DNA of 21,258 bases from Alphaproteobacteria bacterium (GTDB lineage: Bacteria > Pseudomonadota > Alphaproteobacteria > Rhizobiales > Xanthobacteraceae): NCBI GenBank assembly GCA_005884745.1, contig VAZU01000039.1, positions 1-21,258 of the forward strand, given 5' to 3'. The translations under genes and the position numbers were made by a program. The notes under the pieces are model-generated. The model saw only the letters and a list, made by a program, of their open reading frames with translations, was not told the origin of the DNA and did no database searches. Shown in pieces: positions 13,888 to 20,558 of the stretch; position 1 is the stretch's first letter; each line of letters begins with the position of its first letter.

Positions 13888-14236
13888 CGTCTCCTCCACG
13901 CGTTCCCGTCCCGATCCGTGCAATCTTGTCAGATGTGCCAGTGCCGATTGGCTCCAAAGACCCATCCCTTTAAGAGCGCAAATCTGCCGTAGCACTGTAA
14001 CGAACCAGTGGTCGCTCGGTTGCGTCGGCAAGCCGCGGACGCGGCTCGAGTGCAATCGCGAAATTGTGAACTTCGCGCCGCCAGCCGCGCGGGAATAAGC
14101 AGGAATTCTCCAAACGGTTCATGTTGCTTAACCTCCGCTAAATGCACGCCTCAGTTCTGGTTCAGCCGCGATCGCGCATTCTTGCGGCGTGTCACGGCTA
14201 TCGATCCGCAACTGGATCCCAGAAGGGAGGTACGCG
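13888..14236. other. divergent intergenic region
   Basis: This 349-base region separates the divergent DUF1259 and His-rich peptide genes and must hold both promoters. I cannot assign either with confidence. A half-matching CtrA-like string, TTAA-N7-TAAA, occurs at 14130-14144. No gene is supported here; the open frames are extensions of the neighbouring genes. Confidence 0.5.
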
Positions 14237-14530
14237 ATGCTCCGCAAGCTCATCGTCACGTCGGCTGCACTCGCAGCCCTGAGCACCGCCACCGCGACTG
14301 GCGCGCTGGCGATGCACGGTCATTGGGGCGGCAGTCACCCGGGGGGTGGCTGGGGTCATCCGCACCACAATTTCGCACTCCACAACCGCTTCGCGTCCCG
14401 CCACCACGCATTCTTCTTTCGGCACCACCGGCATTTCGCCTTCATCGGCACGCCGTTCGCGTTCGGCGACGAGTGCGTCGTGGTCAGGCGGGTATGGACC
14501 CCATGGGGCTGGCATTGGCGCCGGATCTAG
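14237..14530 (+). CDS. small secreted histidine-rich protein
   Basis: A 97-residue protein. Residues 1-25 are a signal peptide (basic MLRKL, Ala-rich core, ALA before Met26). The mature part has about fifteen histidines, largely in H-x-H and HH clusters (HGHWGG, HPHHNF, RHHAFFFRHHRHF), one cysteine in DECVVVRRV, and an aromatic-basic end WTPWGWHWRRI. The composition suggests binding of Ni, Zn or Cu in the periplasm, or a structural role; neither is proven. Related small secreted proteins ending in this kind of R-R-V-W-x-P-x-G-W motif are common in Bradyrhizobium relatives. ATG 14237 is preceded by AAGGGAGG at good spacing. Confidence 0.82.
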   Translation: MLRKLIVTSAALAALSTATATGALAMHGHWGGSHPGGGWGHPHHNFALHNRFASRHHAFFFRHHRHFAFIGTPFAFGDECVVVRRVWTPWGWHWRRI

Positions 14531-14748
14531 GTGTGCGATTGATCAGGCGGCAGGGAAGTTTCGTCCGGCTGCGAACGAAGGAAGTCCGGCCGGATCCCGA
14601 GCTGACGGTCCCGCGCCCCGGCGAACGCCATCGCTTCGCGATGACACCTGGTCGCCGGTTCGCAATCTCCGATCCCACGTCGTGTGGTGCGCGGCGAACA
14701 AAAAGGTCGATCGCGAGTTAGCCTTGCGACCCCGTTAGGGCAGCGCGC

Positions 14749-16161
14749 ATGTGGAAGATCGGCGCTCGCGATGCAGCCCTGCCGTTTGTGGCCGCGGTTG
14801 CTTTGATCGGCGCAACGCACGTTGCGCCGGCCGCAGCGCGTTTCGGAGCCGCGACGGCGCACCACGGCGCAGCGGCGCCGCGCGCTGTCGGCTATTCCCC
14901 GCATATGGGCGGGCCCCGCGGCAGTTTGCCCAGGGCCGGCGCCGGCGCGCATTCGTCAGCGGCCGGGCGCGTTACCAGCCCGTCTCTTTCGCGCCCGACA
15001 TTTCACGCAAATCGTCTCGCCGGCCGTTCATCTGCGGGATCGCTCCGCGGTCATGGTCCCACGACCGCCCGAACCGTCCACAGCCGCAAATCTGCTGCCC
15101 TGGCGAAGACCGTTCGACGCGATGCACCGGAGTTGCGCGGCCCACTCGCCGGTCCCGCCTACGTCCGGCCTCGGTACCACGGCGGATTCACCGGATGGTC
15201 CGGGCCGCTGTTCTGGCCGCATGCCTACGACGACATCTTCGATTACACGTTCTGGCCCTACGACTTCGACCAGACTTTCTGGGCCTATGCCTACGCCGAT
15301 GTCTACAACAGCATCGTTTGGCCCTATGGCGATTCGGTCGGGAGCATCGGAGTGCCCGGTGGTCCGCCGCGGCTGACCCACGGCCGAGCCGGCACGCCCG
15401 CAGGGCAGGCGCACGAGATCGCGCAGTTCTGCGGCGATCGCACGCCTGGCCTCACCGATTGGCCGATCGAGCGAATCGAGCAGACGGTGGCGCCGACGCA
15501 GGCGCAGCAATCAGCGCTCCTCCAGCTCAAGACTGCCTCGGCCAATGCCGTCGAGGTGCTGCACGCAGCCTGCCCGATCGATGCCGTTGCAACTCCGCTT
15601 GCGCGGCTCGATGCCATGGCAAAGCGTCTCGATGCCATGCTGCGGGCGGTCGACCTCGTGCGCCCGGCCCTCGAGAGCTTCTACGATTCCTTGCGCGACG
15701 AGCAAAAGGCCCGCTTCAACGCCATCGGATACGCGGGCAACGCGCCGCAGCGAGAAACCGGCACCGGGCGCGAGGGCGAACGGCGAAGTTACAAGACGGA
15801 TTTCTGCAATAGCGATCACGGAGCGGCTCTGTCGCAGCAATCGGCCAGGCGGATCGAACGGGCCGTGCATCCAACCGAGTCCCAGCGCAGCGCACTGGAC
15901 GATTTGAGGGAGGCTTCCGCCAGGGCCATCGAGACGCTGCGGTCTGCTTGCCCCAAGGGCATACCGGCCACCCCGCTCGCCCGGCTCGATATCTTGGACA
16001 AGCGGCTCGATGCGATGGCCCGGGCGGTGAAGACCATTCGCCCGGCGATGCAGCATTTCTACGATTTGCTCGGCGCGGAGCAGAAGGCGGTTTTCAACGC
16101 GATCGGTCTGCGAGAAAACGCCATCGGATCAGGGGAGGCGACCTCCGGCGAAGAGCGCTAG
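14749..16161 (+). CDS. secreted LTXXQ/Spy-like protein with two tandem helical repeats
   Basis: A 470-residue exported protein. A signal peptide (about residues 1-30, ending APAAA) is followed by an Ala/Gly/His/Ser/Arg-rich low-complexity region (30-130), an aromatic-acidic block at 150-194 (FWPHAYDDIF, YTFWPYDFD, TFWAYAYADV) and two homologous helical units: 226-327 (AQFCGDR to FNAIG) and 351-453 (TDFCNSD to FNAIG). Both share R-I-E-x-x-V-x-P-T, A-x-P-L-A-R-L-D, R-P-A, F-Y-D-x-L and EQKA-x-FNAIG. Such proteins are annotated as LTXXQ motif family in Bradyrhizobium, by relation to the periplasmic chaperone Spy. An envelope-stress role is inferred. The start at ATG 14749 has AGGG upstream. Confidence 0.83.
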   Translation: MWKIGARDAALPFVAAVALIGATHVAPAAARFGAATAHHGAAAPRAVGYSPHMGGPRGSLPRAGAGAHSSAAGRVTSPSLSRPTFHANRLAGRSSAGSLRGHGPTTARTVHSRKSAALAKTVRRDAPELRGPLAGPAYVRPRYHGGFTGWSGPLFWPHAYDDIFDYTFWPYDFDQTFWAYAYADVYNSIVWPYGDSVGSIGVPGGPPRLTHGRAGTPAGQAHEIAQFCGDRTPGLTDWPIERIEQTVAPTQAQQSALLQLKTASANAVEVLHAACPIDAVATPLARLDAMAKRLDAMLRAVDLVRPALESFYDSLRDEQKARFNAIGYAGNAPQRETGTGREGERRSYKTDFCNSDHGAALSQQSARRIERAVHPTESQRSALDDLREASARAIETLRSACPKGIPATPLARLDILDKRLDAMARAVKTIRPAMQHFYDLLGAEQKAVFNAIGLRENAIGSGEATSGEER

Positions 16162-16240
16162 ATTTTGGGTTGCTCCCGTTTTCCCCAGCCGGCCGGGGCA
16201 GCGCTCGGACGCACGCCGCGCCGGCGCTCCCGAATTGCGA

Positions 16241-16269
16241 TTGCGGCGCGGCAACGCCTGTGCTTTTAA
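16241..16269 (+). promoter_or_regulatory. weak candidate promoter before the DUF3311-symporter genes
   Basis: TTGCGG (16241-16246) and TTTTAA (16264-16269) are 17 bases apart in the 147-base gap after the LTXXQ gene. The match is modest; transcription would start about 33 bases before the DUF3311 ATG. Confidence 0.3.
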
Positions 16270-16308
16270 ACTTGCGGACATGTGCCGCCCGGGGCCGGGG
16301 AGATCCGC

Positions 16309-16809
16309 ATGACGGAAATCGTGGACCCAGAGCAGCATCGCGATTGGAACTGGTGGTATCTGCTGCTGCTGATTCCATTCGTCGCCGTGCTCTGGGTGCC
16401 GTTCTACAATTCCTCCGAACCATACCTGGACTTCGGCCGACAGCGTCCGCCGGCGAATTACCCGCGGCTCACCACCTACACGGTGCAGAATGAGACCGGA
16501 CCGCTCAAGGTGGGGCTTCCGCTGTTCAAGCCCGGCGCGAACTACCGCCGGTGGGTCGAGGTCTGGCTCGACGACAAGCTGCTGCGGCCGGGGCGGGACT
16601 GGACGCTGAGTTCGCCCGGCGGTCCGCTCGACACGCTCCCGCGCCCGATCACGGACGCGGAAATCACCTTCACGAGCCCGCGCACCGGCGAGGTGCAGAT
16701 CGTGGCCGACCGCCCCGGCATTCCGTTCTTCTACTGGTACCAGCTACTGTGGGTGCTGATCGGCGCGGCGCTCGCTGCGTTGGTTTATTTCATGACCGAA
16801 CGGCGCTGA
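16309..16809 (+). CDS. DUF3311 membrane subunit with an internal phage-tail-like domain
   Basis: A 166-residue membrane protein. DUF3311 proteins are normally about 70 residues, two helices, encoded just before a solute:sodium symporter as its small partner. Here both halves are present: WWYLLLLIPFVAVLWVPFYN with SSEP (15-38) and GIPFFYWYQLLWVLIGAALA then ALVYFMTERR (137-166). Between them, where the family has only a few residues, lie about 98 extra residues. The basic C-terminal end suggests both termini face the cytoplasm, so the insert would be periplasmic. ATG 16309 has GGGGAG at suitable spacing; GTG 16282 is an in-frame alternative. The symporter begins 37 bases after the stop, so one transcript is likely. 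The reading frame is intact throughout. Confidence 0.85.
   Translation: MTEIVDPEQHRDWNWWYLLLLIPFVAVLWVPFYNSSEPYLDFGRQRPPANYPRLTTYTVQNETGPLKVGLPLFKPGANYRRWVEVWLDDKLLRPGRDWTLSSPGGPLDTLPRPITDAEITFTSPRTGEVQIVADRPGIPFFYWYQLLWVLIGAALAALVYFMTERR
16423..16716 (+). other. insert module inside the DUF3311 gene, tail-fibre-like
   Basis: Residues 39-136 of the DUF3311 product. Readable landmarks are PRLTTYTVQNETGP, WVEVWLDDKLLRPGRDWTL, PRPITDAEITFTSP and GEVQIVADRP. From memory this follows the beta-rich module of phage tail fibre or tail proteins found in Rhizobiales prophages: L-T-T-Y-x(n)-G-P, then W-x-E-V-W-x-[DN]-G-x-x-L-x-x-x-x-D-W-T-[LV], then R-P-I-x-x-A-x-I-T-F-T-x-x-x-T-G-x-V-Q-I-V. The order and spacing agree. 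No direct repeats or other scars mark the edges, and base composition resembles that of the surroundings. Confidence 0.65.
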
Positions 16810-16846
16810 CCGTCGGCACTGAAAATCCGAAATTCTGGGGGGAGCC

Positions 16847-18346
16847 GTGCGTGAAGTGAATTGGGTGGCGCTGATCGTCTTCGTGCTGCTGTTCGGCTTC
16901 GTTACCTGGCTGGGATTCGTCGCCGCCCGATGGCGCAAGGGCGATCTCGACCTGATCACCTGGTTCCTGGTGGGCGGGGACCTCTACACCGCATACACCT
17001 TCGTGGCGGTTCCGGCGCTCGCCTTCGGGGCCGGCGCGATCGCGTTCTTCGCGGTCCCCTACACCATCCTGGTCTATCCGATCCTGTTCGTGGTGTTCCC
17101 GCGGCTGTGGCACGTGTCGCACAAGCACGGCTACATCACGCTCGCCGATTTCGTGCGCGGGCGCTTCGGCAATCGGTGGCTGGCGCTGGCGGTCACGATC
17201 ACCGGCATCGTGGCGACCATGCCGTACATCGCGCTGCAGCTCGTCGGCCTGCAGGTGGTGATCGGCGCCCTCGGCATCGGCGGCAAGGGCATGATGGGGG
17301 ATGCCCCGCTCATCATCGCTTTCCTGATCCTGGCCGCCTTCACCTATTCGAGCGGGCTGCGGGCTCCGGCGGCGATCGCCATCGTCAAGGACACGCTGAT
17401 CTTCGTGACCGTGTTCGCGGCCATCATCGTCATCCCGATCGAGCTCGGCGGATACAGCCAGATTTTCGCGGCGGTGCCCGCGCAGAAGCTGCTGCTCGCG
17501 GCGCCGCAGGGCCATACCACCGGCGCCTACAGCAATTATGCGACGCTCGCGCTCGGCTCGGCGCTGGCGCTGTTCCTCTACCCGCATTCGATCACCGCGA
17601 TTCTCAGCGCCAGCAGCGGACGTGCGATCCGCCGCAACGCGGCGCTGCTTCCGGCGTATTCGCTGCTGCTGGGACTGCTCGCGCTGCTGGGCTTCATGGC
17701 GATCGCCGCCGGCGTCGACAAGCTGCCGGAATACGCCGGCGGTTTCCGACAGTTCAAGGCGAATTTCGCGGTGCCGGCGCTGATGTTGTACGCGTTTCCG
17801 TCGTGGTTCGCGGGCGTGGCCCTGGCGGCGATCGCGATCGGCGCCCTGGTTCCCGCGGCGATCATGTCGATCGCGGCCGCCAATCTCTTCACGCGGAACA
17901 TCTATCGTGAATTCTGGCGCCCCGACTGCACCGACCTGGAAGAATCGCAGATGGCCAAATGGGTGTCGCTGGTCGTCAAGGCCGGCGCGCTCGTGTTCAT
18001 CCTGGCGCTGCCGCCGCAATATGCCATCCAGCTGCAGCTCCTGGGCGGCATCTGGATCATCCAGACGCTGCCGCCGGTGATCCTCGGCCTCTATACGCGC
18101 TGGCTCGATCCGTGGGCGCTGCTGATCGGATGGGCGGCCGGCATCGGGGTCGGCAGCGCCATCGCGATCAAATACAGCTTCACCTCCATCTGGCCGGTCG
18201 TGATCGCCGGCTTCAGCTTTCCGGGATATACGGCGCTTTACACGCTGGTGCTCAATCTTCTCATCGCGGTGGCGCTCACGCCTCTCTTCAAGGCGATGCG
18301 GGGGCATGCGAAAGACGAGACCGTTCCGGCGGACTATCACGCATGA
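16847..18346 (+). CDS. sodium:solute symporter (SSS family, MctP-like)
   Basis: A 499-residue inner-membrane symporter with about 13 helices that probably imports a small organic acid or similar solute with Na+. Recognisable segments are WFLVGGDLYTAYTFVAVPAL, YPILFVVFPRLW, GYITLADFVRGRFGNRWLAL, LFLYPHSITAILSAS, and IMSIAAANLFTRNIYREF near residues 340-360. Relatives carry an L-H-E-W-G-L-G-G-R-R-F-G loop before the WFL-GGD motif; here KGDLD runs straight into LITWFLVGGD (junction at residues 35/36, 16951/16952), so about 15 residues appear to be missing in frame. The start is GTG 16847 or GTG 16856; the GGGGGGAG run just upstream sits better for the latter. It follows the DUF3311 gene, its usual partner. 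Confidence 0.88.
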   Translation: MREVNWVALIVFVLLFGFVTWLGFVAARWRKGDLDLITWFLVGGDLYTAYTFVAVPALAFGAGAIAFFAVPYTILVYPILFVVFPRLWHVSHKHGYITLADFVRGRFGNRWLALAVTITGIVATMPYIALQLVGLQVVIGALGIGGKGMMGDAPLIIAFLILAAFTYSSGLRAPAAIAIVKDTLIFVTVFAAIIVIPIELGGYSQIFAAVPAQKLLLAAPQGHTTGAYSNYATLALGSALALFLYPHSITAILSASSGRAIRRNAALLPAYSLLLGLLALLGFMAIAAGVDKLPEYAGGFRQFKANFAVPALMLYAFPSWFAGVALAAIAIGALVPAAIMSIAAANLFTRNIYREFWRPDCTDLEESQMAKWVSLVVKAGALVFILALPPQYAIQLQLLGGIWIIQTLPPVILGLYTRWLDPWALLIGWAAGIGVGSAIAIKYSFTSIWPVVIAGFSFPGYTALYTLVLNLLIAVALTPLFKAMRGHAKDETVPADYHA

Positions 18347-18356
18347 GACCCGCGCC

Positions 18357-19598
18357 TTGGCCCATGACGACAATCTGACGATCGAGCGGCCGACGTTCGT
18401 CACGCATCTCGAATGCGCGGCGACCGGCGAGCGCTACCCGGCCGATGCGGTCCACAACCTGTCGCGGGCCGGCAAGCCGCTCCTGGTGCGCTACGATCTT
18501 GCCGGCGTGGGCCGCGCGCTGAGCAAGGACGCGCTGCGCGCCCGTCCGGCGGATCTGTGGCGCTATCGCGAGCTGCTGCCGGTGCGAAAAGTCGAGCACA
18601 TCGTCAGTCTCGGCGAGGCGATGACGCCGATCCTCGCGCTGCGCAAGCTCGCGGCGAAGCTCGGCGGCGGCGAGCTGCTGGTGAAGGACGAAGGCCGGCT
18701 GCCGACCGGCTCGTTCAAGGCGCGCGGCCTCGTCATGGCGGTCTCCATGGCCAAGGCGCTCGGCATCACCCACATGGCCATGCCGACCAACGGCAACGCC
18801 GGGGCGGCGCTCGCCGCCTATGCCAGCCGCGCCGGCATCCGCGCCACCGTGTTCTGCCCCGAGGACACGCCGGAAGTGAACGTCAGCGAGATCGCGCTGC
18901 AGGGCGCGAAAGTCTACCGGGTCAACGGCCTGATCGACGACTGCGGAAAAATCGTCGCCGAGGGGCGCGAGAAGGCCGGCTGGTTCGACGCGTCCACGCT
19001 GAAAGAGCCCTACCGGATCGAGGGCAAGAAGACGATGGGCCTGGAATTGGCCGAGCAGCTCGGCTGGGACGTGCCCGATGTCATTCTCTATCCGACCGGC
19101 GGCGGCACCGGGCTGATCGGCATGTGGAAGGCGTTCGCCGAGCTCGAGGCGATCGGTTTTCTTGGGCGCAAACGTCCGCGCATGGTCGCGGTGCAGGCCG
19201 CCGGCTGCGCCCCGATGGTGCGCGCGTTCGAGGCCGGCGCCGAGCACGCGCCCCGCTGGGAGAACGCGCATACGATCGCCTCCGGGATTCGCGTGCCGCA
19301 GGCGATCGGGGACTTTTTGATCCTGCGCGCGGTGCGCGAGAGCGGCGGGTTCGCCATCGCGGTCGACGATGCGGCGATCACGGCGGCGCTCGAGGAAGCG
19401 GCGCGCGAGGAGGGATTTCTGCTGTGCCCGGAGGGCGCCGCGACCTATGCGGCCTACAAGGCGGCGCTCGCCGACGGTCGCATTCGCCGCGACGAGCGCG
19501 CGCTGCTGTTCAATTGCGCGACCGGGCTCAAATACCCGCTGCCGCCGGTTCACCGCACGCTCGACCGGACGAAGCCGATCGATTACGCGAAGCTCTGA
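18357..19598 (+). CDS. threonine synthase-like PLP enzyme
   Basis: A fold-type II pyridoxal-phosphate enzyme related to threonine synthase, which converts O-phosphohomoserine to threonine in the cytoplasm. An N-terminal segment (THLECAATGERYPAD) is followed by KDEGRLPTGSFKARG with the PLP lysine (Lys121 counted from TTG 18357), PTNGNAGAALAAYASRAGI, the phosphate loop PTGGGTGLIGMWKAF, and FNCATGLKYPLPPV near the end. The length, about 413 residues, fits the family. Whether it is the housekeeping ThrC or a paralogue cannot be told, because no hom or thrB is present. The start is uncertain: ATG 18306 overlaps the symporter by 41 bases, TTG 18357 is reported, and CTG 18375 is where I recall family members beginning (TIERPTF). 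Confidence 0.85.
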   Translation: MAHDDNLTIERPTFVTHLECAATGERYPADAVHNLSRAGKPLLVRYDLAGVGRALSKDALRARPADLWRYRELLPVRKVEHIVSLGEAMTPILALRKLAAKLGGGELLVKDEGRLPTGSFKARGLVMAVSMAKALGITHMAMPTNGNAGAALAAYASRAGIRATVFCPEDTPEVNVSEIALQGAKVYRVNGLIDDCGKIVAEGREKAGWFDASTLKEPYRIEGKKTMGLELAEQLGWDVPDVILYPTGGGTGLIGMWKAFAELEAIGFLGRKRPRMVAVQAAGCAPMVRAFEAGAEHAPRWENAHTIASGIRVPQAIGDFLILRAVRESGGFAIAVDDAAITAALEEAAREEGFLLCPEGAATYAAYKAALADGRIRRDERALLFNCATGLKYPLPPVHRTLDRTKPIDYAKL

Positions 19599-19623
19599 TC
19601 CCTCCCCTGCGGGGAGGGGATCA
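19596..19623. terminator. bidirectional hairpin between convergent genes
   Basis: TGATCCCTCCCC (19596-19607) and GGGGAGGGGATCA (19611-19623) form a stem of about 12 pairs with a three-base loop and one bulged G. The stop codon of the threonine synthase-like gene is part of the stem. The SDR gene ends four bases further on from the other side, so the hairpin serves both genes. T-runs are lacking. Confidence 0.65.
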
Positions 19624-19626
19624 GGA

Positions 19627-20427
19627 TTATCCGATCCGCACCAGGGCGCCGCCGTCGACCGGAAGCGCGACCCCGGTGATGAAATTCGCCTCGTCGGACG
19701 CCAGGAACAGCGCGGCGTTGGCCACGTCCCAGGCGGTGCCCATGCGGTGGCGCAGCGGCACCCTGGCGTCGCGCTGCGCGGCGATCTCCGCGCGGCTCTT
19801 GCCGCTGACGCGAGCCCTTGTGTCGACCGCCATCGGCGTGTCCATCAGGCCCGGCAGGATGACGTTGGCGCGAATGCCGAACTCGGCGTTCTGGATGGCG
19901 ACCTGCTGGGTAAAGGCGATCATCGCCGCTTTGGTGGCCTTGTAGGCGACGTAAGGATAATGCTCCCAGGCCGCGACCGAGGAGACGTTGAGGATCACGC
20001 CGGAGCGCTGCTCGCGCATCACCGGCACCGCATGCTTGGCGGCCATCACCGCGCCGCGCAGGTTGATGGCGCAGATGCGGTCGAACACTGCCTCGGAGAT
20101 TTCGGCGAGCGGCGCATCGCCTGCCCCGATGCTCACCCCGACGTTATAGTGCAGGATGTCGACGCGCCCCCAGCGGCGTCGTGCCTCGGCAACGGCCGCC
20201 GCGAGCGTGCGCTCCTGGGTGACGTCCGCCGCGAACGCGACGCAGGCGCCGCCGTCCTTGGCCGCCAATCCCGCCGTCTCCTCCGCGGAGGCGAGGTCGC
20301 GGTCGACCGCCAGCACCCTGGCGCCCTCCTGGGCGAAGCGCAGCACCGTGGCGCGGCCGTTGCCCAAGCCTTCGCCGGGGCTCTGCCCGGCCCCGACCAC
20401 GATCGCGATCTTTCCCGCAAGACGCAT
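19627..20427 (-). CDS. SDR family NAD(P)-dependent oxidoreductase
   Basis: A 266-residue classical short-chain dehydrogenase, probably cytoplasmic; the substrate is unknown. The cofactor loop VVGAGQSPGEGLGNG (10-24) is a variant of TGxxxGxG with a longer spacing, and VDRD at the end of the second strand suggests NAD(H) preference. Asp68 (ADVT), Asn122 (INLRGA), Ser149/Ser150 (NVSSVAAWE), Tyr162 and Lys166 (YKATK) give the catalytic set, though the usual N-N-A-G motif reads YNVGVS. The C-terminus (NFITGVALPVDGG) is typical. The start is ATG 20427, with a G-run upstream. It converges on the threonine synthase-like gene. Confidence 0.9.
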   Translation of the reverse strand: MRLAGKIAIVVGAGQSPGEGLGNGRATVLRFAQEGARVLAVDRDLASAEETAGLAAKDGGACVAFAADVTQERTLAAAVAEARRRWGRVDILHYNVGVSIGAGDAPLAEISEAVFDRICAINLRGAVMAAKHAVPVMREQRSGVILNVSSVAAWEHYPYVAYKATKAAMIAFTQQVAIQNAEFGIRANVILPGLMDTPMAVDTRARVSGKSRAEIAAQRDARVPLRHRMGTAWDVANAALFLASDEANFITGVALPVDGGALVRIG

Positions 20428-20558
20428 GGCGAACCCCCGTGTCGAGCTTCGCGATAGCGCAGTCCGATTGCGATTGCCACCGGCTCGGCTTGACTCGCCC
20501 GCGTGCCCCGGCTTCCACTGACGAAAACGTGCGCGGCGGCGCTCCCGGGAGGAATTTC

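Noticed and set aside
14130..14144. TTAA-N7-TAAA as a second CtrA site
   Set aside because: The second half-site has a mismatch at a conserved position and the sequence lies about 90 bases from the gene without other promoter elements.
16790..18403. 537-codon open frame on the minus strand opposite the symporter
   Set aside because: It is Arg/Asp/Glu/His-rich with no recognisable domain, as expected for the reverse strand of a GC-rich membrane-protein gene; the plus strand encodes clear symporter motifs.
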